From: Obelidium mucronatum
Lineage: Eukaryota > Chytridiomycota > Chytridiomycetes > Chytridiales > Chytriomycetaceae
Direction: 5' to 3'
Assembly (NCBI GenBank): GCA_025765595.1
Contig: JAIVFH010000134.1
Location: 1 to 64,000, forward strand
Length of the DNA stretch: 64,000 nt
Position 1 is the stretch's first letter. Each line of letters begins with the position of its first letter. The notes under the pieces were generated by a model that was given only the letters and a program-made list of their open reading frames with translations, was not told the DNA's origin and made no database searches. Positions 33,529 through 42,697 of the stretch are shown piece after piece. The translations under genes were made by a program, and so were the position numbers.

Positions 33529-34049
33529 ATGCACTGTTGGACCATTGCCTCCCTTCTTTTATTTGGCGCTGTTTCTTCTCGTCGTGTAGGACTCATTGTC
33601 GATGAAGGAAAGACCTGTTTGATGGGTGGAGAAACCATGAACAAAGACGACTATATGTTGGCACCAGCTGGCCACGTTCAGCTTACAATGCAGGTAAAGC
33701 TCCTCCCCAAAAAAAAGTTCAACACCAAAAAAACTTAAACCAAATCTAGAGTGATGGAAACCTTGTTGTCTATGGTCATGATAATCCAAATTGGTGCTGG
33801 TTTTATTGGTGCACTTACAGGGCTCGATGGGCTACAAATACTGTTGGTCAAGGGAACGTTTTTGAAAACCACATGAACGGAAACTTGATCTTATGGAGAG
33901 GCGACGGGCAATGGGCTTGGTCATCTGGAACAGTCTACAATGCTCCAAAGCACCTTTGTATCCAAGACGACGGGAACTTGGTGCTTTATAATCAAGATCA
34001 ATACAGTGATCGTGATGCAGTTTGGGCAACAAATACAGATTATAATTAG
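33529..34049 (+). CDS. Secreted bulb-type (GNA-like) mannose-binding lectin 1
   Basis: ATG 33529 gives a signal peptide (MHCWTIASLLLFGAVSS). The B-lectin fold has three beta-prism repeats: QSDGNLVVY, MNGNLILW and QDDGNLVLY. The first and third match the carbohydrate motif QxDxNxVxY; the second is degenerate. An intron interrupts the gene exactly after the LTMQ of the first repeat (GTAAAG to AATCTAG). Ends at TAG 34049. The family binds alpha-mannosides. In fungi such secreted lectins are usually linked to surface recognition or defence. A close paralogue lies at 46905-47496 on the other strand. Confidence 0.88.
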
Positions 34050-34208
34050 AATTGCTCGCCAAGCAATAAATTGAACTCCAAGGGTTTTTTTTTTTTCAAT
34101 TGAGGCATTTTTGGGAAAATGTTCCGAGACGTGTTTACAAGGTTTTTTTTTCCTCGAACAATTTATTTTCCAATTAAATTTCATTTCTTTTAATTTTCTT
34201 TTCTCCAA

Positions 34209-35827
34209 ATGGACTCTGGGGAAGATAAGACCGCCATCAAGAAATCGCTGGTTGCAGCATTAATTCTCTGCTTTGTCTTTTTCCTTGTTGAGCTTGTTGC
34301 TGGTTGGCTTTGCGGCAGTTTAGCGATCCTGAGTGACGCCTTCCACTTGTTAAGTGATGTCGCGGGCTTTGGACTAAGTCTGTTTGCCATGCGTATGTCG
34401 CAGAGAGCTGCAACCAAAGGTGGGGTGATGCCGCATGATCATGATTTATGAACATGGATGATGTGGTACTGACGATACTTATCGATTTATCTTGACCCAT
34501 ATCCAGCTTTCTCGTTTGGTTACAAACGGTTTGAAGTTCTTGCAGCTGTCATGTCTACACTATCTATCTGGTAGGCTGTGGCTATGTTGTCTATATATTC
34601 AATACTAAAAAACCCATACTGTTATTGCGGTTGCAAGGATAATCACAGTATTTCTTGTGATTGAAGCTGCCAACCGCGTTCTTAACCCAACTCCAATCGA
34701 CGCACTAATCATGTTCTGGACTGCATTGTTTGGTGTTGGAGTCAACATTGCTTTGGCGTTTACTCTCCACTCCTCTGACAGCGGTTGCAGCCATTCTCAC
34801 GGAGGAGGAGGAGGTCACGGACACACCAACCCTCACGGTGGAAGTCATGAACACGCTCATTCACACGGCAGTAACTTTTGCAATACTCATTCCCACGATT
34901 CCCATTCCCACAATTCAACGCACAGCCACAGTGACAGTCACAGCCACAATAGTCATACCCACCAAAAATCTAATCCAAGTCACTCGCCTGCTATAAATAA
35001 TTGCTCTACGTCCATTGCGGCCGAAGGTCCTCATTCAAAACATGCCAATTGCACTGGCAGGAAACATAGCTGTCACGGCCATTCTCACACAACTGTGTCT
35101 GATACCACTCCGTTACTCAGCAGCAGCGGCAGCAGCAATTCAAGTATCGCGTATGAAACACTGGAAGCTGGGCAACAGCATCATCACCACTCAGGAGAAG
35201 AATGCGGTTCCGCCGGCGCACAACCTAAAAAAACCAACTGGTTCTGGTTCCTACAAATGGAAGTAAGTTTTCTTTTCTTCTCCGTTAATTGCTTTCCTTT
35301 GTCTTTTTTTTTTGGTGGCTTTCAGTACTTACAACACATAAAAACAACCCCAGAATATGGATATAAACGTTCGAGCTGCAGCTGTCCACGTCATCTCCGA
35401 CCTGATTTCATCCATCGGCGTCATGATTGCCAGCATCATTCTCCTCTTCAAACCCGAATGGACAATCGTGGACCCCTTATGTACCTTCTTTTTTTCGGTT
35501 CTCGTATTTGGATCCACTTGGGGACTCATGTCGCGTTGTTTTGCGATTCTCTTGCAAGGAACGCCAAGTTTGGTTCAAAGTCTCGGCGACAATGAGGTTG
35601 AATCTGCGTTGTGCTCGATTCCGTTTGTCAAGAGCGTTAGTAAATTGAACATGTGGAGTTTGAGTCAAGATTCTCATGTTGCTGTGATGCGGTTGGCGGT
35701 TGGGGTTGAGATTTTGGAAGGAGGTGGTGGAGGGGTGCTTCAGAAGGCGACGGTTTCTCGTGTTACTGAGATTATGAAGGAACGGTTTGGAATTGATCAG
35801 GTTAATGTGGAGTTTGAGTTTTGTTAG
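34209..35827 (+). CDS. Cation diffusion facilitator zinc transporter (ZnT/ZRC1/COT1 type)
   Basis: Vacuolar or endomembrane Zn2+/H+ antiporter. Six-helix layout: VAALILCFVFFLVELVAGW, then the metal site DAFHLLSD (HxxxD) in helix 2; helices 3-4 after two short introns (FSFGYKRFEVLAAVMS; DALIMFWTALFGVGVNIAL); an exceptionally long His-rich cytosolic loop (residues about 190-340, with CSHSHGGGGGHGH and HSHDSHSHNSTHSHSD); helix 5 NVRAAAVHVISDLISS with the second HxxxD; helix 6 WTIVDPLCTFFFSVLVFGS. The C-terminal domain is ferredoxin-like. HxxxD in both helices 2 and 5 with a His-rich loop indicates zinc rather than manganese. An intron before NMDINVRAAAVH restores frame. Confidence 0.93.
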
Positions 35828-35983
35828 AGCGCGAAAGTTTCCTCAGAGGGCTTGTTAATATTTAAAAATTTCATTTGGAGATTAACACAACCAGCCACAC
35901 TATTACACTGATAAAATTTCATAATAAAGTGAAAAGATACCCAAAAGAAAGAAGAAAAAGAACAGATTTCATTTCTAAGTTGA

Positions 35984-38900
35984 TCATACAAAACTGTAAC
36001 CAACTTCTTCCTCCGTTTCACCTCCCTTCACAGCACCCTCCTTTTTCTCGGCTGCAGGACTCGCCGCCCTCTGTTCCTCGTCTTGGTGAAACAAAAGATT
36101 CTGCGTTGAATTCCCACCCGCATCACCAACTACAAACGGTTCATGTTCCGCCAAGCTTCCATTCTTCTTTTCTTGAGCAGCAGCAGCTTCCTGTTCCTTT
36201 TGCAAATCGGTCAAGGAATCAAACCATCCACCTCCCCATGATCCAACTGTAGACCATAACTTTTTGGCATTCGTGCTTACGCTTTCCATAGCCTTTGTCG
36301 CGTTCTCTGGAAGCAAAAAAAAACAATTTTACATATATCACCTTCCTAATTTACATGCCTCTCTCCTCCACCCTAATTTACCTTGCATTACATTGGGATC
36401 CTTGAATCCAGCAACAACAGTCGCGAATCCTTCCTGTGCCACTTTCCCAGCATTCAATGCCGCCACCTCAGCGGCTTTCCCAGCCGTTGACAAGGCATGT
36501 TCAGCAACTTTCCCGAAATCTTGTGCTGCTTCCTTGGCTGTTGTGAGTGTCGTTCCAGCAGCGCTTCGGGCTGTTGATACAGCTTGCTCCAATTTCTCTT
36601 TTTTAACGGTGACGCAATAATAATAATAAAAAAGTATATCGTTTAGATTTTAAGTGCCTCTTTTTTTTTGTAGTTTTGGTGCATTACCTGCCATCACTTT
36701 CTGTTGTTCCGCTGACGTCAAATTCGTGACAGCCGACGCGATCCCGGCTTCAGCTTGCACAAACGCTTTACTCAAGTTTGTTTGGATAGGCGCCAAGGTT
36801 GTCTGAAGACCCCTGAATGCACTCGTGACGGGATCATCGTCAGCGACGCCATGTTTGGGATGGCCTGGTGCTTTTAACCTGACTCCCCCAAGAAGAAAAT
36901 GGAAAAAAAGAAGATTAATTCCAAGAAAAGGGGGAAAAGAAACCAAACACTTTGTACTCAACAAATCGCCTGGATTCACCAACGGATCCGCAACCCACTC
37001 CTTGTAGTTGACTGTTTCCATCCATAATTCGATCCAAGCGTAATTGAAGTCAGCCAACAGATCCTTGTCTACCACTACCATAAAAAAAGAAGTTTAATTT
37101 ACAGTGATGTAAGAAAAAAGAGTTATTAACCTTCAGTATCATCCAACTCATCCAACCCATTCCCCATCATCATAGTGTGTTTTGTTGTTATAAGGAGAGA
37201 CGTGGTGTATTCCTCGAATCGTGCGCGTATGTAATTATCACTACCTTCGTAATCACCCAATTGATCCGAATTGAGATCATCTATGGGAATTCAAGCCAAA
37301 AAAAAAGGGATCAGCAGTGGTTGCACCTTTTTTATCGTTTACTAATTCCCGTTACCATGATCATAGTCCCATGAATTAATCACAGTATCCACGAGTTCTA
37401 AAGACAATTGAGACGGAGTTCAATCGGCAATGAATGAACGATAAAAATTAAAAAATTAAAAAAAACAAGTTAAAAAAAGAAACCTTCAATAAAAGCGCGA
37501 TCTGCTCCACCCAACGCGATTGCACTGGATAAACTTGAATTTATCAAATCAATAGCTCCAGTATCAGTCTTTTCGAATTCGGTGGGGATTGAGTAAAAAC
37601 CATTTTTTTAAAAAAAAGAAAGATGCTTACGTTAATAATCGCATCAATATTAGCACCTCGTTGAACAGCGAAAATGGAATTACTCGTCCCAAAAACCCAC
37701 GCCTTGATATCCGGACTCGTCAACAAATCAATCTGATGCAACGAAATAAACGGCAAAAACCACGATTCTTTGCCAAACAGCTTCAACGGAAGCCCCAAAC
37801 TCTCCCAATGCGACGCCGTTGACGCCAACCTCAAATCCGCAGCACTCTCTGCATTTGCAGGCAACAAAGCGTCTTGCGGTTTCAATGTACACAGCGACCG
37901 CAACAGCCCCGGAAACAGAGATAGAATGCCGTATTGGGTTTGTCCGAGTCGAGCCGTGTTTGTCCCAAAAAAGAGCACGCGGCGTTGGAGGAGGAGGAGT
38001 TTAAAGATTTGTAGGAGGCTTCCTTTGAATGTGGAGACGGTTTCTCTGAGTTTCAAGCCTGTTGTCAAGTCTGAATCGGGTATGTAGGAGTGGAATGTGT
38101 TTTTCAAGGTTTTGTAGAGTTCCTGTGGGTTGTTTTTTAGTATTGATTGATTGATTGATTGATGTGTGGGTGTTGAAGGTGGAATGAATGAGGGAATGAA
38201 AGAGATTCACCGCCGAAGGCGGTGTGAAGGGGTGAATGAAGGGAATGAGCAAGAGACACACACCGCCGTTGGCGGTATGAAAGACAAAACAATATAGGAT
38301 TCACCGCCGAAGGCGGTTTGGAAGAGAGAATGAAGGGAATGAAAGAGAAGACACCGCCTTCGGCGGTTTATCATTGATTGATGTGTGGGTGGGAATGAAA
38401 TTCCGGTGTTGAAGGTGGAATGAAATAAAAAGGGATTCACCGCCTACGGCGGTGTGGAAGAGAGAATAAAGGGAACGAATAAGAGACACCGCCTTTGGCG
38501 GTTTGAAAGAGAAATCGCGAGGAGGGATTCACCGCTTACGGCGGTGTGGGGGGGAGAGAATGAAGGGAATGAAGGATGAAGGTAAGAATGAAGAAAATAA
38601 AGGAAAAGACACCGCCTTCGGCGGTACACAACCGCCTTCGGCTGTGTTGACTGCCTTCGGCAGTATCTTTCGGCGGTAAAAGATTCACCGCCTTCGGCGG
38701 TACACAACCGCCTTCGGCGGTATTCACTGCCTTCGGCAGCATCTTTCGGCGGTAAAAGATTCACCGCCTTCGGCGGTGTTGACTGCCTTCGGCAGTATCT
38801 CTCGCCTTCGGCGAAAAAAAAAAAAAAAAAAAAAACACACTACATCAACAACACCCAAATTCGAAAAATCCCGTTGATCAAAAAAAGCCTTGGTAACCAA

Positions 38901-39622
38901 AATCAACTTATCGACAACCAAACTAGAAATCAAGGGTTCAGTTGAAAGAACGACAAGAGCTTTTTGAACCATAGAACGCGTAACATCGGTAGTTTTGACT
39001 GTTAAATCGGAAGCAAGAATTTGACGAAAACAAGAGAGTCCGTAGATTCTGGGAGAACCAGAGATTGTAGGAATTTGAAAGTCTTGGGAGTTGTGTAAGT
39101 ATCTTGTGTTTGAAAGGAAGAGATCTTGAAGTGGGAATATGAAAAGAAAGAATAAACCGCCTTCGGCGGTGAACCCGACCGCCTTCGGCGGTAGACCCGC
39201 CTTCGGCGGTACGTGAAAAGAAAGAATACATCGCCTTCGGCAGTGTACCCGACCGCCTTCGGCGATGTACCCGCCTACGGCGGTGAGGCTCCGCCTACGG
39301 CGATGGGATCCCGCCTGCGGCGGGCATTTAAACACGAACAGACAAGATTGGCACCATCATCTTCAGACTCGACACTCAAAGAATGGGCGCCATCAGCAAT
39401 GCACAAGAAAGGCTGTAGTACACAGTCTTTAAATTGATTGTTTTGGATTGAAAAACAAGGACAAACCAAGACGGCGAGTTCATCGGGCAACGCGATGCCC
39501 GCCTGCTTTGAAGCGATCGTGTTCTGTTGTTCATCAGTATCGAAAGCAGGAACAGCGTAGTCGATCTGGTTCCCGTTCCTGTGGTGGAAGGAAGCGACGA
39601 GAACGTGAGTGATGAAAGACAT
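35984..39622 (-). CDS. AVL9: AVL9-like late secretory pathway protein (DENN-type)
   Basis: ATG 39622 opens MSFITHVLVASFHHRNGNQI with PFLCIADGAHS, the N-terminal signature of AVL9. The next exon (about 38860-39140) reads YGLSCFRQI, TDVTRSMVQKALVVLS and FFDQRDFSNLGVVDV. The core exon 37544-38107 has GSLLQIFKLLLLQRRVLFFG and QYGILSLFPGLLRSL, then DYEGSDNYIRARFEEYTTSL and WIELWMETVNYKEW. The C-terminus is an Ala-rich helical extension (AEVAALNAGKVAQEGFATVV) with an acidic end. AVL9 acts in exit from the Golgi in yeast. Introns at about 38108-38860 and 39140-39323 are packed with GC palindromes. Only 24 bp separate its ATG from that of epsilon-COP. Assignment is firm; the C-terminal exon joins are less so. 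Confidence 0.87.
38205..38815. repeat. Palindromic GC hairpin cluster A (AVL9 intron)
   Basis: About 16 copies of ACCGCC-NNN-GGCGGT, with centre TTC/GAA or GTA/TAC, spaced 18-80 bp, mostly followed by GAATGAA-type purine spacers. Some copies are altered on both arms (ACTGCCTTCGGCAGT at about 38647, 38726 and 38780), keeping the hairpin. The cluster ends at a run of about 20 A. Confidence 0.9.
39150..39325. repeat. Palindromic GC hairpin cluster B (AVL9 intron)
   Basis: Eight closely packed copies of CCGCCTTCGGCGG, CCGCCTACGGCGG or variants, lying in the intron after the first AVL9 exon. The copies nearest the exon are degenerate on one arm (GCCTACGGCGATG, CCGCCTGCGGCGGG). Confidence 0.88.
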
Positions 39623-39646
39623 TTTTTTTTATTTAAGTTGAAAGAA
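39623..39646. promoter_or_regulatory. 24-bp gap between divergent start codons of AVL9 and epsilon-COP
   Basis: Start codons at 39622 (-) and 39647 (+) leave a gap made of a T run, ATTTAAG and TTGAAAGAA. Both 5' UTRs must be nearly absent or must overlap, so the promoter of each gene lies partly inside the other gene. Confidence 0.7.
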
Positions 39647-41239
39647 ATGGCCGACACAGTCGGTAAGAAACAAGAGAGTGGACATCAACAACATCTAACA
39701 TCAACAACAACATCAACATCAAAAGACGAACTGCATTCGCTGCGCAAGGCGTTCTTCCTCGGCGGGTTCCAGCAGGCGGTCAACGAAGCGGCGAAGCGCG
39801 TGGCGCCTGGCGCGCAGGGCGAGCAGAAGGCGGTGCTGCACCGCGCGTTTCTGGCGCAGGGCCGCCGCGCGCTGGCGCTCGACGTCGCTGCGGCAGACAA
39901 AGACTCGCCGGAGCTGCGCGCGCTCGCGGCGCTGGCGGCCGGCGACGCCGACGCTGCGGCGCGTCTCTTTGCGACAACCACGGCGACGCCGACGCCGACG
40001 CCGCTGCTCGCCGTCCTCGTCGCGTCCGCGCTGTTCAACGCCGCGCGCTTCGACGACGCCCTGGCCACGCTGCATGCGGCTGTCTCGCAGCGGGACTTTG
40101 ACGTCATTGGCCTCAGAGTACAGACTCTCGTGGCGCTAAACAGACTAGATCTGGCGCGCAAGGAAGTCGCGGCAATGAAGTCGTGGGCCGATGACGCAAC
40201 TCAGGCTCAACTCATTGAAGCTTGGATCAATCTGCTCGATCCGGAAAAGGCCAATGACGCTTTTTACACTTTTGATGAACTCGTGGCTTCAAATACCGCC
40301 ACCGCTAAACTCTTGACTAGTAAGGCTGTCGCTAAAATTCAGGCAGGCGACTTTTTGGACGCCGAAGCTGTTTTGACTGAGGCTTTGAATTTGGTTCGGT
40401 TAAAGTACGCTGTACGCCGTAGGCGGTGAAGTACGCCGAAGGCGTGAAAAAAAGTACGCCGAAGGCGTGAGAAACCACGCCGTAGGCGTGGACAGCACCG
40501 CCGTAGGCGGTGTATTTCTTTTTTTTTTTTTGTTTTCGTACCGCCGTAGGCGGTGAAGTACGCCGAAGGCGTGAAAAACCACGCCGTAGGCGTGGACAAC
40601 ACCGCCTACGGCGGTGAATTCTTTCTTTTTTTGTTTTCGTACCGCCGTAGGCGGTGAATTTCTTTCTTTTTTTTATACCGCCGTAGGCGGTGAATCTCTT
40701 TCATTCATCGTTTTTATATCGCCGTAGGCGGTGAATCTCTTTCATTCATCGTTTTTATACCGCCGTAGGCGGTGAATTTCTGTCTTTTTTTGTGTTCATA
40801 CCGCCGTAGGCGGTGAATCCCTCTTTTTTGTTTTTATACCGCCGTAGGCGGTGAATCTCTTTCATCGCAGTTCATATCGCTTTCATATCTCTTTCAATAC
40901 ATATACCCTCCCATACCATACCACAACATACCACACCATACCAAGTAACTAACCCATCATTCTATACCAGAACAACAATGAACCTGAAGCATTAATCAAC
41001 TTGATTGTCTGTGCCCATGCAACCGGCAAACCAGCTGAATTAGTCACACGTCTCACAAAGTATTATAATCATTGTGTTTGTCTTTTTCGTATAGTATACC
41101 GTTTTCACTTATTCTTTTTTTTTTTTCTTATTTTCCATCCAGCCAACTCCGAGATGCTGCTCCAAATCACGTTTACTTACAAGAACTGTCGTTGAAGGAA
41201 CAAATGTTTGATCGCAGTGCTCAGCGATTCGCTCTTTGA
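39647..41239 (+). CDS. Coatomer subunit epsilon (COPI)
   Basis: ATG 39647 gives a Ser/Thr/Gln/His-rich start, then the TPR-like solenoid: DELHSLRKAFFLGGFQQAVN, LFNAARFDDALATLH, QTLVALNRLDLARKEVAAM, NDAFYTFDEL and KIQAGDFLDAEAVLTEALN. Intron 1 (about 40395-40971) is filled with GC palindromes. The next exon reads NNNEPEALINLIVCAHATGK, and intron 2 begins in CACAAA|GTATT and ends CATCCAG. The last exon completes NQLRDAAPNH and LSLKEQMFDRSAQRFAL, the conserved epsilon-COP C-terminus. The protein bridges alpha-COP in the COPI coat of Golgi-to-ER vesicles. The 5' half of exon 1 is extremely GC-rich, unlike the 3' exons. Confidence 0.92.
40410..40870. repeat. Palindromic GC hairpin cluster C (epsilon-COP intron 1)
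   Basis: About 15 copies, in two sizes: ACCGCCGTAGGCGGT and the shorter ACGCCGAAGGCGT / ACGCCGTAGGCGT. Copies are separated by T-rich spacers (TTTCTTTC..TTTTTGTTTTC, TCTCTTTCATTCATCG) that are themselves repeated with the hairpins. All lie inside the intron. Confidence 0.9.
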
Positions 41240-41450
41240 ATACCTTTTAAATAAAAATAAAAAATGAGTTCAGTTCATTTGATTGGTGAATAAGCTTTTT
41301 TTTAGTTCAAATTGATTTGCAAATAAAGCAGTCGCTGAATAAGATGCGCCTCATGGTAAAAAAAAAACACTATAAATAGAACAGACACGTCCATTGTAAT
41401 CGGTCCAACAGAAAAACACAAAGAAAACTCAACTCAATCAACACAAAAAC

Positions 41451-41579
41451 ATGTGCTACCAAGTCAAATGTCCAAAGTGCAGCAAGACTACCTGGGGTGG
41501 TTGTGGAATGCATGTCGAATCTGCCATGGCTGGAGTCGCCCCTGCCGACAGATGTGAATGCCCAAAAGACAAGAAATGA
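41451..41579 (+). CDS. Conserved 42-residue cysteine-rich (probable zinc-binding) microprotein
   Basis: A complete small gene: ATG 41451, TGA at 41577-41579. The protein starts MCYQVKCPKCSKTTW, has GGCGMHVESAMAGVAP, and ends RCECPKDKK. CPKC, GCGMH and CEC provide enough Cys/His to bind one zinc ion. I recall very similar stand-alone proteins of the form MCY-x-(I/V)-x-C-x-x-C-x-K-T-T-W-x-G-C-G-x-H-V in many fungi and other eukaryotes, of unknown function. An upstream TATAAATA (about 41380) and the ACACAAAAAC leader before the ATG fit a real promoter. It lies between epsilon-COP and cyclophilin H. Confidence 0.85.
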   Translation: MCYQVKCPKCSKTTWGGCGMHVESAMAGVAPADRCECPKDKK

Positions 41580-41682
41580 TTGTCATTTCGACTATTCGAT
41601 CGAATCAATTAACTGTACAGAAAAAGATCCAACAATAAAACCGAACTGTTTAACTTAATATTTTTTATTCTCTACCACTTTC

Positions 41683-42677
41683 TTACATTTCACCACACTC
41701 GGTGATTATAACAGGGACTTTTGGTTTATTGTTTGGACCAGTAGGAACGTTTTCGATTTTTCTAAGCGTGAGTAATCCATCAATCAAACGACCTATGGTA
41801 GTTATTTTTTTACTTTGTTGTTGAGTATTCTTTTTTGATTCCCATCCATAACAGAGTTTTCTCTTACCAAAGACGATATGTTTTCCATCCAAGAAATCAG
41901 TCTTGGCACACGTGATAAAGAATTGACAGCCATTCGTGTTTGGTCCAGAGTTTGCCTGGTATCTTTGTTTATCAATGAACTTGGAATAAATAATACAAAA
42001 AAAAAACATGGAACTTACCATTGACAATAACCCTGGCGACGAATGCTTTAATGTAAAGTTTTCGTCTGGAAACGTGTCGCCTCCGTAGATGCACATTGAT
42101 CCAGTTCCATCGCCCTTCAAGAAATCGCCTCCTTGAACCATGAAATCTATTCATTTATTTCTTTAAAAATTAGGGCATCAAAATACAAAAAAAAAAAAAA
42201 GATAAAAAAGAATACCCTTAATGATTCTGTGAAATGTGCAGTTCTTGTATCCTTGTGGGACACCATTTCGCCTTACGTAGAAAAAAAAAGCATAACGTCA
42301 GCTTCCAGATGTAGAAAATGATGTTTCTTTATACTTGTATTCTCCTGTACACAGTTGTCGAAAGTTCTCGGCTGTTTTGGGTACAACATCTTTGAAGAGC
42401 TCCATCTTGATTCGACCAGCTTCCATTGATTGAATTGATTGATGCATTCACTTCATTGATTAGAGTCTAAACACAGCGCATGAGACTTTGCTTCAGGTTA
42501 CCTGGTTGTCCAGCTGGTGCAAGAAACAAAAAAATCAGAACTGCGAACACACACACTGCAAAAACAACTACAAACCAATCGAAACATCAAAGAAAACCTA
42601 CAAACAAAAAGAGAAAACTATAGTTAACTAACAGAACAAACATGCACACACAAGAGCCTCACAATTGGATTCGCCAT
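41683..42677 (-). CDS. PPIH: Cyclophilin H (spliceosomal peptidyl-prolyl isomerase)
   Basis: Read leftward from ATG 42677 (MANPIV) through at least seven exons, some tiny: VFFDVSI, then a 12-nt exon CTGGACAACCAG, then [20 protein letters not shown] and [60 protein letters not shown] core (spliced), [11 protein letters not shown], and [17 protein letters not shown] ending ITECGEM. The catalytic Arg (FHR), the QFFITC segment and the PNNKPK-ECGEM tail match PPIH, the U4/U6.U5 tri-snRNP cyclophilin binding PRP4. Only 20 bp separate its ATG from that of CDK11. Confidence 0.92.
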
Positions 42678-42697
42678 TTTTGAAGTGAACTTTTTAA
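42678..42697. promoter_or_regulatory. 20-bp gap between divergent start codons of cyclophilin H and CDK11
   Basis: Start codons at 42677 (-) and 42698 (+). The gap TTTTGAAGTGAACTTTTTAA contains no core promoter element that I recognise. Transcription start sites of both genes must lie very near or inside the opposing coding region. Confidence 0.7.

Noticed and set aside
38205..40870. CRISPR array
   Set aside because: Short palindromes with irregular, repetitive spacers in introns of a eukaryotic genome and no cas genes.
38205..40870. Nuclear copy of mitochondrial DNA
   Set aside because: Hairpins recall mitochondrial double-hairpin elements, but the surrounding exons are nuclear AVL9 and epsilon-COP and no mitochondrial gene is seen.
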